The notes under the pieces are model-generated. The model had not been told where the DNA came from. It did no database searches and saw nothing but the letters and a program-made list of their open reading frames with translations. The translations under genes were made by a program, and so were the position numbers. A DNA stretch of 64,000 bases from Aralia elata (Eukaryota; Streptophyta; Magnoliopsida; Apiales; Araliaceae), in assembly GCA_034770075.1 (NCBI GenBank), contig CM068379.1, positions 21,327,506 through 21,391,505 of the forward strand, given 5' to 3'. This document shows positions 42,422-54,730 of this stretch, one piece after another. Each line of letters starts with the position of its first letter. The first letter of the stretch is position 1.

Positions 42422-45400
42422 TGTAATGACCGTGAAATTTCTAAGCTATACTCTTAATAAAATTAAGAATGTTATTTTATCCTCCTGCGTATTGATTTGA
42501 ATCCTTAAATGATTGGGATAACTATGGGTGAGTATATGATTTTATGGATGAGTTATTAAAGGAAGGTCCAATTAATGAATTAAATAAATTAACGGACCAA
42601 CCTCGGTATTGTAATATCAATATTATTGATAGATGAATAAGCTATGTGATAATTAAGTTAACTTAGGATCTAACAAGTTAGATTAAATTACGTATATTAA
42701 TTAATTGAATTATTAACTTAGTTTTAGATCATTAGTAGCAATAACTTATAGTACCACTAGGAAATTAATAATAGTGGACTAATCCAGCTTATTCATTAAA
42801 CAAGCCCCATTCGGAATGAGTATGGACTTGTGGTCTGGACACCCGCTATTAAATTGGGTCAGTCTGGTTATATGTGGTCAGCCAAGCAGAAGTTAACCCT
42901 AATAGACTGAAGGGGTATTACCGATGCAATGTACTAGTTTATTTCTTTTAGCCTGCACCTGCCGAAGTAGATTGCTGGCTACAACCACCCTATGCTTCCT
43001 TAATTCAAAAGTAAGACCCATGTGGGTTGATGTGATTTCTGCAGTAGGTCTTGTCAAATGGGTTGGTGAAAGCTTTTCACCCAACATTTCTTAACCAACA
43101 GGTAATGCTGTTATGGACCGGTCCTAAGTTCCGGGTAATGACCAGTGACTAGGTAATAATTTCTCTATAAATAGAGACCCTTAGTCAATTTGTAGAGCTT
43201 GCTACTCTGTTTATTTTCGACATAGAGAGTGAGAAATATAATGAGTTAAGAGAAAAGTATTCCAGTATAATTCTTGATGTTCGGTGAGGCCGACAAAGTC
43301 GGAGAGTGAGGAAATAGTGGATAGAGCTTCAAGAAGGTATAATCCTGCTATCTTAAATATTTCTTTTGTTTATTTAGTTATTGTGAGTTGGGTACCTGTA
43401 TGTACATAGGCTAGGTAATTCATGTCTAATGAGTAAATATGGTTTAGTCCTTTTTGCCCAGATAATGCTAAGAGTCGGAACCGCAGTCTGTAGGCAACCG
43501 TTGTCCATGACCATAGATCATTGTAAATCTTGACTATGGACAGTAGAACTCATGGCAAGACCCTAGTTGAACCCTAAAAGTAGTTGTTCTGTGACCTTCC
43601 ATTAAAATAGCTCTGACTGTGTGTCCATTTGCTTGAGACCAACTGATGTCTTGAGCCAAGCTCAGATCAAAACTGTAGTAAGACCAACTTGAGATGATCT
43701 TTATGGTAAATCTCAGGACTTGTGTTTTCAGACCCTAGATGATGACAATCGGTTGTATAATCAAAACATGAAGCAAACCAATATAAGGTATAACCATGAC
43801 CCTAGTAGATATGTTGTTGATAAACCAGTCCCTGACATCTGATAATACGAAAATAGAATACTGCCAATAGCTAGTATTATCCCAGCCCCAACTTGGGTTC
43901 TGCAGGGTTGTATCAGACCCGAAGTTGAAACTCAAGGTCTGATGTGATTATTCCTTATTATATCCTTACATGCTAATCGGTAGACTTAGTTAGACTCAAT
44001 ACATGTGTCACATTGGCCAAAATAAGATCATGACCTCAGAACAATTAGCCAAGACTTCTTCGAAGTTGTAATGTTAAAGTATGACTTAACCAGAATCGAA
44101 GAATAAACCCTACGATCGTAAAGTAAGCTCACTCGACTATAGAGTTCGTCTGTCAATTTACCATAGCCATCCAACCAAGTCATACCGAAATCGTAGAGTG
44201 AAACCCCACGATCGTCGAGTGACTTCACTCCGATCGTAGGGTGCACTTGCAAATCGTAGAGTGGACCTGACCAATCCTGGAGAAAACCGTAGAGTTCAAT
44301 AGACCATCGTAGAGTAAGATAGTTGAACCCTTTGGCCATCATAGAGTGGACTCTGCCAATCATAGAGTTCCACTCAGCAGTCGTAAAGTGGGTCGGTCAG
44401 ACCACTCGACAACCGTAAAGTCTCGCCAGTCAGTCGTAGAGTGGAGAGCCTCGCTCGACGATTGTAGAAGTTAATGTTAATCGTAGAGTGACTCTATCGA
44501 CAGTATAAAAGCCCTACCGATCGTAAAGCTGTTCTATCAGACCGTAGAGTATTGGAGTGGACTATAGAGCAGATCGTATGAGTCACTCGTGTAATTCTTT
44601 GAGTATGTTATGCATAGTTATGTCTGATCAGAGAATACAATTATAATTACTGTAGAATACTTATAGAGCAGAATCGTAAAGTAATTCCTAAGCAACGAAT
44701 CAGGCAAGTTCTATATTACTCAACATTTATATTTTCACATCTGCAAGTTTCCGATCCTATCTTGTGCAAATTTTCTCTTTGAGCCAGTTACTTATGATTA
44801 CATATATATATAAATCTGATCGCCGATTTTCTTGAATCAGATTTGAATTATTATTCCTTATCCTTATTAAGTGGTGTAATTATTGAAAATTATTCCACGT
44901 CGTTAATATTTATTGACATTCGCATGATGTGCATTTGGAAATTGATTCTGTTATTGAATTGTACCATTTAAAGTTCTGTTATTCACAAACTATCCAGGAG
45001 AGGTCTAAGTCATTTATTCGATTAGACTTATATAGGTTAAATAATTTAACAGTTATCCTAACCAGTAGTTTGGTACGGATTCTTAGACTAAGATGAACAA
45101 CCCCAAGAAAGGGAGTTTCCTAAGTATCTGAAATATGATACAAAGCAGAATTAAATGTTATGCATATACATGGTGTACAAGAGGCTAATCCCTTTGCGTA
45201 CAAAACTCTGGAGTTAGCAACCTAATAAGGGTCAGTCAATGCGACCGATGCCTTAAAGCAAGTTCATGGTCTATTTGACTGTCGGCAGTAAATAATCAAT
45301 TTTCATTCCTTCATTTGAACTTTGATTATACCGTTCGTTTGTTTCATCAGCTGCTTGTTAAAATTGTTGAACTATGCTACTGTTACTCATATTCATTCAT

Positions 45401-45792
45401 GATATATCTCTCTTATTCATTTTAAACTTGTTGAGCAAACTCGTTGTTCACCCTTGCTATATCATGAAATATTACAGCAAAGCCCGAGTGTTTGAGTAGA
45501 GATAAGGGCAAGGAGAAGATGAAGTTCTAGACTTCGGATGAACATGATTATTTGTCTTAATGTTCTGATTAGATAAAAGTCATGTAACACGAGTACTAAT
45601 AGTTATTTTGGAACTTTGTGATGTATTTATTCAAGGTTTTAGACCTTGGGTCCCTTGTAGACCTTCTGTAATGATCAATATATGATTATTCATTCCGTAT
45701 TTAGTTGTCATATGTTGATTGAAGGCGAATAGAAGTTGTTTATCGTGATCAGCAAATTCGAGGTATTGATACCTGAATTTGGGAGTGTCACA
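42422..45792 (+). repeat. 3' LTR of Tekay-like element, 3371 bp
   Basis: Starts TGTAATGACCGTG after the polypurine tract and ends GGGAGTGTCACA. A TATA box (CTATAAATAGAG, 43165-43176) gives a promoter. The stretch 44097-44680 reiterates a (G)ATCGTAGAGT word at least 15 times. Only the last 1.35 kb has a partner in the 5' LTR. Confidence 0.88.
44097..44680 (+). repeat. Reiterated ATCGTAGAGT word in Tekay LTR
   Basis: Variants of ATCGTAGAGTG occur every 15-45 bases (for example near 44190, 44253, 44285, 44305, 44434, 44477 and 44539), with irregular spacers that are not themselves repeated. The 5' LTR fragment keeps several (near 35035, 35055, 35098, 35119, 35250). Confidence 0.8.
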
Positions 45793-46864
45793 TCCTTTCT
45801 GCCTAATTCGCCCCAGCGCGCTCTGACTTCGCCCCGGCCCAGTCTCCTCTGTCTGATTCGCCCCGGCGAGCTCCTCTAGTTAAAACGAACTCGCCCCGAC
45901 GAGTTTGGCAGAAATTTGAAAGTATCAGTTTATTTTTGGTAGGGAATCTTGGGAAATTTTAATTGTAATTGGATTGTTATTTCTTAGAGTATTATGATAT
46001 TATCTTAGGACTATAAATACATGTTATTAGTCAGATATTAGAGTACAATTATCTACATTCGAATTCAAACCCTAGTTTTAAAAGATTGAAGGCATGTCAA
46101 ACTAAATTCTCTATTTCACTTCTAAGGGATGTTGAACATTCTTTATAATTAATGGTTTTATCAAGTTTAATTTACTTATTCCTTCTTGCATGAGATTTAT
46201 TCTGATAATATGTTTTAATTGATTGTATGTTATTTTATCTGATTGATTAGATTAATCTGATTAATATCATTTGCTAGATTAAGATATAGTATTAAGTAAA
46301 CAATATTATATCTGATCATAAGTAGCAATTAGTGATGCATGATTGTGGACAAGCTTTTGAGTATTGCTAAGATTATCAGAAGGCAAGTTAAATAATCCCT
46401 GATTGTGTGATTGTTGATTGGAATAGTCTAATTCTTTAATTATTAATGTTGCTATTATATTAAATCTAGACTGATAGCTCTAGGTTGTATGATAGTTAGG
46501 GTCTACTGAGGCGATTGTTTCTTTAGATTTAAAATTAAGGAGAATTTTAGATAATTAGCGATTGCGGTTATCGAGGGCTATTAATTTCATTGAAGGATAA
46601 ATATTGTATAACTTGATTATTCCAAAGATTATAAAAAGGCAATACTGAACTGAAGAATTGAAGTCTTTAATTCATTAATTATTCTTATTAATTATTTATA
46701 GTTGCTTTAGTTTAATTAATCAATTCAAAACCCCTTAAACAATAGAATAAATATAAAACAATTCGCTCTATGTGGGATCGATCCTTGCTTATTGCTATAC
46801 TCATTCTTGTGTTTACTAGCGTAGAAGTAAGGTATTAATTTTGGAGTGTTAACGACAACTCCCA
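45793..46864 (+). repeat. 5' LTR of Athila-like element 1, left-truncated
   Basis: Matches 53659-54730 nearly base for base, ends CTCCCA before the primer site. CTATAAATAC at 46011 is the TATA box. The missing left 207 bp corresponds to 53452-53658. Confidence 0.9.
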
Positions 46865-46868
46865 AATT

Positions 46869-46886
46869 TTGGCGCAATTGTCGGGG
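46869..46886 (+). other. primer binding site, tRNA-Asp type (mutated)
   Basis: TTGGCGCAATTGTCGGGG resembles the Athila site TGGCGCCGTTGCCGGGG (intact in element 2 at 57197) with a few changes. Confidence 0.82.
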
Positions 46887-46940
46887 AGTGTTATTTGTTT
46901 TTATTTATTCACTGTTTTCTTTTATTTATTTTTCTTATTT

Positions 46941-48400
46941 TATGACTCGATCATCTCACTCTCTTGACTTGAAAATTGATCCAGAAATAGAGAGAACTGC
47001 ACGTAGGTTAAGAAAGGAGGCTCGTCAATCTCAAAGCACAATTACAGATTCCGACGAAGCTCCATCTCCAGGCCTCAACATAGCACTGGAACTATGGTCA
47101 AACAAGTCATTCACTGAATTAGAAGAAGAAGAAGAAGAGATGGCGGTGCCAAATAACAACAGGACATTGAAAGAATTAGCCACTCCTAATCTCAATCAAC
47201 AACCTTTATGCATTGAGTATCCTGCTTTAACTACTGCTTTTGAACTAAAATTTGGACTAATTCATCTTTTGCCTACCTTTCGTGGTCTCACAAGTGAAGA
47301 TCTATATAAGCATTTGAAGGAGTTCAATGTGGTGTGTTCCACTATGAAGCCACATGGGATAACTGAAGAGCAGATAAAGCTCAGAGCTTTTCTATTCTCA
47401 TTGACGGACTTAGCAAAAGATTAGTTGTATTATCTTCCCACCGGATCGATCCAGTCATGAAATGACATGAAGAAGCTGTTCTTGGAGAAGTATTTTCCTG
47501 CTTCAAGAGTAGCCAACATAAGGAAGGAGATTTGCGGAATCCGACAGTTCAGTGGAGAGACATTGTATGAATATTGGGAAAGGTTCAAGAAGTTTTGCTC
47601 TAGCTGTCTACCTCACCAGATAGACGATCAACACCTGATTCAATACTTCTATGAAGGGCTGGTACCAATGGATAGAAGTATGATTGATGCTCTAGTGGAG
47701 GGGCATTAGTTGACAAAACTCCATAAGCTGCAAGGAACCTAATTACAAACATGGCTGCCAATTCACAGTAGTATGGGACAAGGAATGCTCATGCACCATA
47801 AAGGGTAAGTGAGGTAAGCACAAGTAATTTGGAGCAACAGATTTCAGACTTAACTGTTGTGGTTAGACAATTAGCTACAGGAAACTTGCCAGTCGCAAAG
47901 GCTTGTGGGATCTGTTTACAGCAAAATCACAACACAGATGTATGCCCAACATTGCAAGATGAGGAGTCTGCATAACAAGTTAATGTAGTGGAAAACTATC
48001 AGACACAACCCAAAAAAAGTATGATCCTTACTCAAACACCTACAATCCAGGTTGGAGGGATCATCCGAACTTCAGCTATGGAGGTAATAGGCCACCAACA
48101 CAGGGAACTTTCCTAGCTAGGCAGCAAGGTTTTCAACTGGCTCAACCTCAATATCAACCTAGACAAGCAGTCCTTATAAACAATGGACAATCCGTGGAGG
48201 ACATGTTCAAGGCATTTATGGGACAATCACAACAATTCATGCAGGAAACGAGAACTTCTTTTCAAGATCTGAGGAACCAAGTGGGACAGCTTGCTACCAC
48301 AGTGGGAATCTAAGAATCTCAAGGCTCAAAAAAGTTACCCTCCCAAACAGTTGTCAATCCAAGGGAGAATGCTAGTGCAATTACACTAAGGAGTGGAAAA
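46941..48400 (+). pseudogene. Athila 1 Gag, broken
   Basis: ATG 46941 starts MTRSSHSLDL, like the MHTRSKNP start of the second Athila. The capsid domain (FELKFGLIHLLPTFRGLTSE, then EEQIKLRAFLFSLTDLAKD) runs to a TAG at 47422. After a frame change, MKKLFLEKYFPASRVANIRK, then FSGETLYEYWERFKKFC continues to a TAG at 47707. A CGICLQQNHNTDVC knuckle lies near 47911-47952. The remainder to 48400 is Gln/Asn-rich with stops. Role: structural particle protein. Confidence 0.85.
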
Positions 48401-49300
48401 GAGCTCAGTTGCTGATTTTGAGAATGAGAAAGCTAAGGAAGAGACTGAGACACCAAAGGTACAATTTAACCCATCTTCTCAAGTTTTGACTAAACCATTA
48501 CCTTTTCCACCTAGGAACCACAAGACTTCAAAGAAGGATGAACAAGAAAAGAAAATTCTGGAAACTTTCAGGAAAGTGGAGGTAAACATCCCTCTTTTGG
48601 ATGCAATAAAATAAGTGCCAAGGTATGCCAATTTTTTGAAAGAATTGTGCACTAATAAAAGGAAATTGAAAAATGATGAAAGAGTTACTATTGGAGAGAA
48701 TGTGTCTACAGTACTTCAAAGAAAAATGCCCACTAAATGTAAAGATCCAGGCATATTTACAATCTCATGCAGAATAGGTAATACCAGATTTGAGCGAGCC
48801 ATGCTAGATCTAGGAGTTTCAATAAATGTCATGCCTATATCTGTATTTGCTTCTTTAAATCTAGGCCATTTAAAACAAAATGGTGTTATTATTCAATTGG
48901 TTGATCATACTAACACCTACCCTGAAGGGGTAATTAAAGATGTCTTGGTGCAGGTGAACGAACTAATCTTTCCTGCAGATTTTTACGTTGTGGATATGGA
49001 GGATGACAGATCTCCAAATCCCTCACATATCGTGTTAGGGAGGCCATTTTTAAAAGCAGCAAGGACAATGATTGATGTACACAATGGAACCTTAACTATG
49101 GAATTTGATGGTGAAAATATACAATTCAACATATATGAGGCTATGAGGTATCCTAGTGATATTAATCCTGTTTTTGCAATTGATATCATTGACTCTTTAG
49201 TGCATGGATCTTTTGAACATATGCATAAGAAAATCTTGGAGGTTGCCATTGCTAACAGTTTGGAGATGGATAAAGATGAAGAGATTGAGCAGAATCAGGA
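48401..49300 (+). pseudogene. Athila 1 protease region
   Basis: A linker (LPFPPRNHKTSKKDEQEKKI) precedes a TAA at 48612. PRYANFLKELCTNKRKL leads to the protease: GIFTISCRIGNTRFERAMLD, then LGVSINVMPISVF (D-L-G active site present), and HIVLGRPFLKAARTMIDV. The frame is then open to 49757. The upstream stop means no Gag-Pol fusion is made. Confidence 0.85.
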
Positions 49301-50644
49301 ATTGAAGGAGGTTATAGCTGTATTACATTCTTTACCTAAAATCTCAAATAAATATGTAGTCCATTCCATTCAATTTCTTGTTTCTCATCAAAAACTATTG
49401 TCATCTGTGGTTCAAGCTCTAATTCTTGAATTGAAACCATTATCGGCACACTTAAAATATGTATATTTAGGGACTAATGACACATTACCTGTGATTATTG
49501 CTAGTAATCTAACCAAAGTGCAGGAGGATAAATTGCTAAGAGTCCTAAGGGACCATGTGATAGTTTTTGGTTGGACAATAGCAAATATCAAAGGTATAAG
49601 TACGACGATGTGTATGCATAGGATTTTGTTAGAAGATGGAGCAAGGCCTACTAGAGAAGCGCAAAAAAGACTGAATCCACCCATGATGGAGGTAGTGAAA
49701 AAGGAGGTGCTCAAATTGCTTGATGCAAGTATAATCTACCCCATTTCAGATAGTTAGTGGGTGAGTCCAGTACAGATAGTACCAAACAAATCTGGAATTA
49801 CAGTCATCAAGAATGACAACAATGAGTTGGTTCCCACACGAACACAAACAGGATGGAGAGTGTGTATTGATTATAGAAAATTAAATGTTGTAATAAGAAA
49901 AGATCACTTTCCTCTCCCTTTTATTAATCAAATGTTAGAATGATTAGCTGGGCATGCTTATTATTGTTTCTAGATGGTTTTTCAGGTTATAACTAAATTG
50001 TGATTGCACCCGAAGACCAGGAAAAGACCACATTTACATGTCCATTCGGTACTTTTGCATATCGTAGGATATCTTTTGGATTGTGTAATGCACCAGGTAC
50101 TTTTCAAAGATGCATGGTGAGTATATTTTCTGATCTTTTAGAAAATTACATAGAGGTCTTTATGGATAATTTCACAATTCATGGTGATTCTTTAGGTATA
50201 TTCTTGGATAATTTGACTTGTGTGCTAGATAGATGCTTAGAGACTAATCTTGTTCTAAATTAGGAAAAATGTCATTTTATGATAGAACAAGGTATAGTAC
50301 TTGGTCATGTTGTGTTAGTTAAAGGTTTAGAAGTTGACAAAGCTAAAATAGATGTTATTTCTGTTTTGCCTCACCCCGTAAGTGTACGAGAGATTCGCTC
50401 TTTTCTCGGACATGCAGGTTTCTATCATAGGTTTATCAAAGACTTTTTAAAGATAGCTCTGTCGTTGTGTAAGTCGTTGCAAAAGGATAAGGAATTCCAG
50501 TTTTTCAATGAGTGCAATGAGGCGTTTGACAAGTTGAAAAACCTATTGACCTCTGCACCTGTGATTCAACCATCAAATTGGAGTTTGCCCTTTGAAATCA
50601 TGTGTGATGTGAGCAATTATGTAGTGGGAGCTGTTTTAGGCTAA
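49301..50644 (+). pseudogene. Athila 1 reverse transcriptase, broken
   Basis: RT blocks: MCMHRILLEDGARPTREAQK, a TAG at 49755, then VCIDYRKLNVVIRKDHFPLP. A frame change lies near 49945-49990, then FTCPFGTFAYRRISFGLCNA and YIEVFMDNFTIHG follow. In the last, Asn stands at the second catalytic Asp of the F-M-D-D motif, so the polymerase is inactive. LGHAGFYHRFIKDF opens the RNase H connection. Another TAG occurs at 50261. Confidence 0.9.
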
Positions 50645-51031
50645 AGGATTGATAAAGCTATCCATGCCATATATTATGCTTCGAGAACTCTAAACTCTGC
50701 TAAGATTAACTGCTCTATAACTGAAAAATAACTCTTATTTATTATTTTTTCTTTAGACAAGTTTAGATCTTATCTTCTTGGTACTAAAGTAGTAGTTTAT
50801 TCTGACCATGCTGCTCTTAGGTATTTGCTGACCAGGAAGGACTCTAAACCTAGAATTATCAGATGGATTCTGCTACTGCAAGAATTTGACTTGGAGATCA
50901 AGGATAAGAAAGGCGCACACAACTTAGTGGCAGATCACTTGAGTAGGTTGCTGAGAGATGAAGAGGTACTACCATTGCATGATTCCTTTCCGGATGAGCA
51001 TCTACTTTCTATTCATAAGGAATTGCCCTAG
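50540..51031 (+). pseudogene. Athila 1 RNase H, broken
   Basis: FEIMCDVSNYVVGAVLG holds the first Asp. Further on VVVYSDHAALRYLLTRKDS-like text contains another, and HNLVADHLSRLL the last. Stops occur at 50642 and around 50728. It would degrade the RNA of the hybrid. Confidence 0.82.
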
Positions 51032-52325
51032 TATGATAACATTGTCAATTATTTAGTAAGTGCATATTTTTCGAGTGACTTCTCTAAATCACAGAAAGAT
51101 AAACTTAAGAGTGATGCCAAGTATTATGTATGGGATAACCCATATTTGTGAAAATTCTGTTCTGATCAGGTAGTTAGAAGGTGTGTGCCAAACAATGAAT
51201 TTTTATCTATTTTAACCTTTTGTCACTCTTATGCTTGTGGAGGACACTTTGGACCAAAAAGTACTGCTCATAAGGTTTTAGAGAGTGATTTTTACTGGCC
51301 AACAATTTTTTAAAGACTCCTATTTGTTTGATAAATCATGTGCAAATTGTCAAAAGATGAGTAATATATCACATAGAAATCAAATGCCATAAACTCTTAT
51401 TTTAATTGTTGAGATCTTTGATGTTTGGGGTATTGATTTTATGGAACATTTTCCTGTTTCTTATGGTAATATTTATATTCTTTTGGTTGTTGATTATGTT
51501 TCAAAATGGGTGAAAGCTAAAGCCACCAGGATTGATGATTCTAAAGTTGTTGCAGATTTTGTCAAATCTAACACATTTTTCAGGTTTGGAACTCCAAGGG
51601 CCATCATCAGCAATAGAGGAACTCACTTTTACAATAAGATGTTAGCCGCACTTTTCCAAAAATATAATGTGATGCATAAGATTTCTACATCTTATCATCT
51701 ACACAGCAATGGCCAGGCTGAGGTATCCAACCGTGAGGTGAAGTCTATTCTAGAGAAAGTCATCAAGCCAAATAGGAAAGATTGGAGTCTGAGGTTAGAA
51801 GATGCACTGTGAGCTTATAGAACTGCATTCAAAACTCTAATTGGTATGTCCCCATATAGGTTGGTGTTTGGGGAGCTATGTCATCTACCTGTGGAGCTGG
51901 AACACAAAGCTCTTAGGGCGATCAAGCAATGCAACATTGGCATGGATGAAGCGGGAATGCATAGAAAGTTACAGTTGCAAGAGTTGGAAAAATTATGGAA
52001 TGAAGCATATGAGAGTTCTAGACTGTACAAGAATAAGACAAACGTTTTCCATGACAAGCAGATTTTAAGGAAAGATTTCACTGTTGGACAAAAAATTCTT
52101 CTCTATAATTCAAGGCTGAAATTATTTTCGGGTAAGTTGCGATCTCGTTGGGAAGGTCCTTTTGTTATTTCTAATGTGTTTCCTCATGGTGATATAGATA
52201 TACAAATTCCAAAGACAGGGAAGATATTCAAGGTAAATGGACACAGGCTGAAACCATTTTTTAAAGGCTATCAGATGGAGGAAGTTGAGATGATGAATTT
52301 GGTAGACCCAGTTTATAAGGATTGA
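51032..52325 (+). pseudogene. Athila 1 integrase, broken
   Basis: The zinc region (HSYACGGHFGPKSTAHKVLE, later a C-x2-C near 51335) is followed by GIDFMEHFPVSYGNIYILL (first Asp) and FGTPRAIISNRGTHFYNKM. In the latter Asn replaces the second catalytic Asp of the SD-x-G motif. SNGQAEVSNREVKSILEKV carries the Glu. MSPYRLVFGELCHLPVELEH and a C-terminal SH3-like part end at 52325. A TGA occurs near 51810. Confidence 0.87.
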
Positions 52326-53437
52326 GAAGATTGACATCGAGTAAACGACGTTAAACAAATGCGCTGCCTGAGAGGTAACCTAAGATCTCAGATTTTCTTT
52401 CTTATTCCTTTTACTTTTTGCATTTTAGTTGCATTTTATTTAGTTACTTTATCTTTACATAATTATCTTACATTGGGAACAATGTAAGGTTTGAGTGTGG
52501 GGGAGAGTTTTAGGTTATATATAGGATTACTCTAGGAAATTATGATCTAATCTGAGTTGTTTTGTGAAAAATTGAAAAATTGGCTCTAAAAATTTTTGGC
52601 CAAGTTTTTAAAGGTTTTTGGGTTATGGAATGAAAAATTAATGCTAATTTGATAGAATTTGTTTAATGCCGAATTGATTGATGTATGATGAGAACAAAGT
52701 CATGATCCATAGTAACTGATTTGAATTGAATTTGTATTGCATGAGTTATAGAATATGAGAAATATGCTTATTTGGCTGAGTTATTTGTGGAGTTGTCTAT
52801 GTTCACTGATTTCATTATTTAGGACTATTTAATTGCTTATGCTATTTGCAGGGAAAAAAATAGGAGGAAGTTTGAAATTTTTTGAAAAAAAAAAGTGCAA
52901 AAGAGAAACATGCGGTGGGTTGAGATGGAGCGTAAAACGTACTCACCCATAAACACATGCAACGAAAAGGAGCGTAAAACGTACTCGTTGGTAAGCAATT
53001 AAGTAAGATGGATCATAAAATGCACTCACTTAAAAAAGAATGAGAAAGGTGAAATGGAGCATAAAATGCATTCACTTGGAAAAAGGAAATGAATTTGATG
53101 GTTCTGATGGAAAGGAAAAAAATGTATGGCAAAGAAAATATGTCCTGAGTTTTGAGTTAGTTTGCACGGCTGTGTTCTATGATAACTGAGTTGAGTATGT
53201 GTGTGGATCATAAGAAAGATACTTATGTGGATATAGATTGATTTAGAGAAGTTCAATGGTGAAGGGTAAAATTGTTGTTATGCATTGATTGATGAAATGC
53301 TGACCAAATTCCTGTTAATTAGTATTGGTATTCATGGATTAGAATTGATTTAAACTTTTTGAAAACTTGGTTAAATGAATTTTAGATGAAGTTAATATTA
53401 CCTTTGTTTTGGTTTACATGAGGACGTGTAAAGGCTA
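52326..53437 (+). other. Athila 1 3' non-coding region with short repeats
   Basis: No env-like reading frame. A purine-rich GTAAGGTTTGAGTGTGGGGG lies near 52485-52504, soon after pol. Four copies of a GGAGCGTAAAACGTACTCAC-like unit lie between 52924 and 53078, drifting to GGAGCATAAAATGCATTCAC. Confidence 0.7.
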
Positions 53438-53451
53438 AGTGTAGGGGAATT
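53438..53451 (+). other. polypurine tract of Athila element 1
   Basis: AAGTGTAGGGGAATT precedes the LTR start TGATGAGTGC. Confidence 0.75.
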
Positions 53452-54730
53452 TGATGAGTGCATAATATTCATTGATTATAATTCCTTTATGTTTAGTTTA
53501 TTGCATGTTTTATGGTGTATATGAGCTTATTAAGGTGTTTATTGATTTCAGGGATAAATGGAGCTAAAGCAAGAAAAAAAGGAAAAATTTAGCTTTTTGA
53601 AAAATTGGGAACTTGCCCCAACGAGTTCTTGAACAAGGATGAATTCGCCCCGGCGAATTCCTTTCTGCACAATTCGCCCCAGCGCACTCTGACTTCGCCC
53701 CGACCCAGTCTCATCTATCCAATTCGCGCCGACGAGCTCCTCCAGTTCAAGCGAACTCGCCCCGATGAGTTCGGCGAAAATTTGAAAGTATCAGTTTATT
53801 TTTGGCAGGGAATCTTGGGGAATTTTAATTATAATTGGATTGTTATTTCTTAGAGTATTATGATATTATCTTAGGACTATAAATACATGTTATTAGTCAG
53901 ATATTAGGGTACAATTATCTACATTCGAATTCAAACCCTAGTTTTGGAAGATTGAAGGCATGTCAAGCTAAATTCTCTATTTCACTTCTAAGGGATGTTT
54001 AACCTTCTTTATAATTAATGATTTGATCAAGTTTACTTTATTTATTCCTTCTTGCATGAGATTTATTATGATAATATGTTTTAATTGATTGTATGTTATT
54101 TTATCTGATTGATTAGATTAATCTGATTAATATCATTTGCTAGATTAAGATATAGTATTAAGCAAACGATATTATATCTGATCATAAGTAGCAATTAGTG
54201 ATGCATGATTGTGGACAAGCTTTTGAGTATTGCTAAGATTATCAGAAGGCAAGTTAAATAATCCCTGATTGTGTGATTGTTGATTGGAATAGTCTAATTC
54301 TCTAATTATTAATGTTGCTATTATATTAAATCTAGACTGATAGTTCTAGGTTGTATAATAGTTAGGGTCTACTGAGGCGATTGTTTCTTTAGATTTAAAA
54401 TTAAGGAGAATTTTGGATAATTAGCGATTGCGGTTATCGAGGTCTATTAATTTCATTGAAGGATAAATATTGTATAACTTGATTATTCCAAAGATTGTAA
54501 AAAGGCAATACTGAACTGAAGAACTGAAGTCTTTAATTCATTGATTATTCTTATTAATTATTTACAGTTGTTTTAGTTTAATTAATCAATTCAAAACCCC
54601 CTTAAACTATAGAATAAATATAAAATAATTCACTCTTTGTGAGATCGATCCTTACTTATTGCTATACTCATTCTTGTGTTAGTAGCGTAGAAATAAGGTA
54701 TTAATTTTTGGAGTGTTAATGACAGCTCCA
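53452..54730 (+). repeat. 3' LTR of Athila-like element 1
   Basis: Starts TGATGAGTGCATAATATTC and ends GACAGCTCCA. TATA box CTATAAATAC at 53877. Between 53613 and 53777 it carries about seven CGCCCCGGCG-type words. Confidence 0.9.

Larger units (their letters stand above)
35016..45792 (+). mobile_element. Ty3/Gypsy chromovirus (Tekay/Del-like), defective
   Basis: Order on the plus strand: truncated 5' LTR (35016-36364), tRNA-Met-type primer site, a coiled-coil ORF, gag with zinc knuckles, protease, RT, RNase H, integrase, chromodomain-like C-terminus, polypurine tract, and full 3' LTR (42422-45792, 3371 bp). The chromodomain and very long LTRs point to the Tekay/Del clade. Roughly a dozen stops and several frame changes lie in the coding region. 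The 3' end joins an Athila LTR in mid-sequence at 45793, so the element probably inserted there. Loss of the left part of its 5' LTR removed the left target duplication. Confidence 0.88.
45793..54730 (+). mobile_element. Athila-like Ty3/Gypsy element 1, heavily decayed
   Basis: LTRs are 45793-46864 (left-truncated) and 53452-54730 (1279 bp, complete). Internal order is tRNA-Asp-type primer site, gag, protease, RT, RNase H, integrase, a 1.1-kb non-coding 3' region, purine tract. LTR start TGATGAGTGCATAAT and the TGGCGC primer site are typical of Athila. Frames change several times (46941-49757 region, then near 49940, then near 51200), and two catalytic Asp codons are changed to Asn. The first 207 bp of the 5' LTR is missing exactly at the junction with the Tekay 3' LTR. 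Confidence 0.9.
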
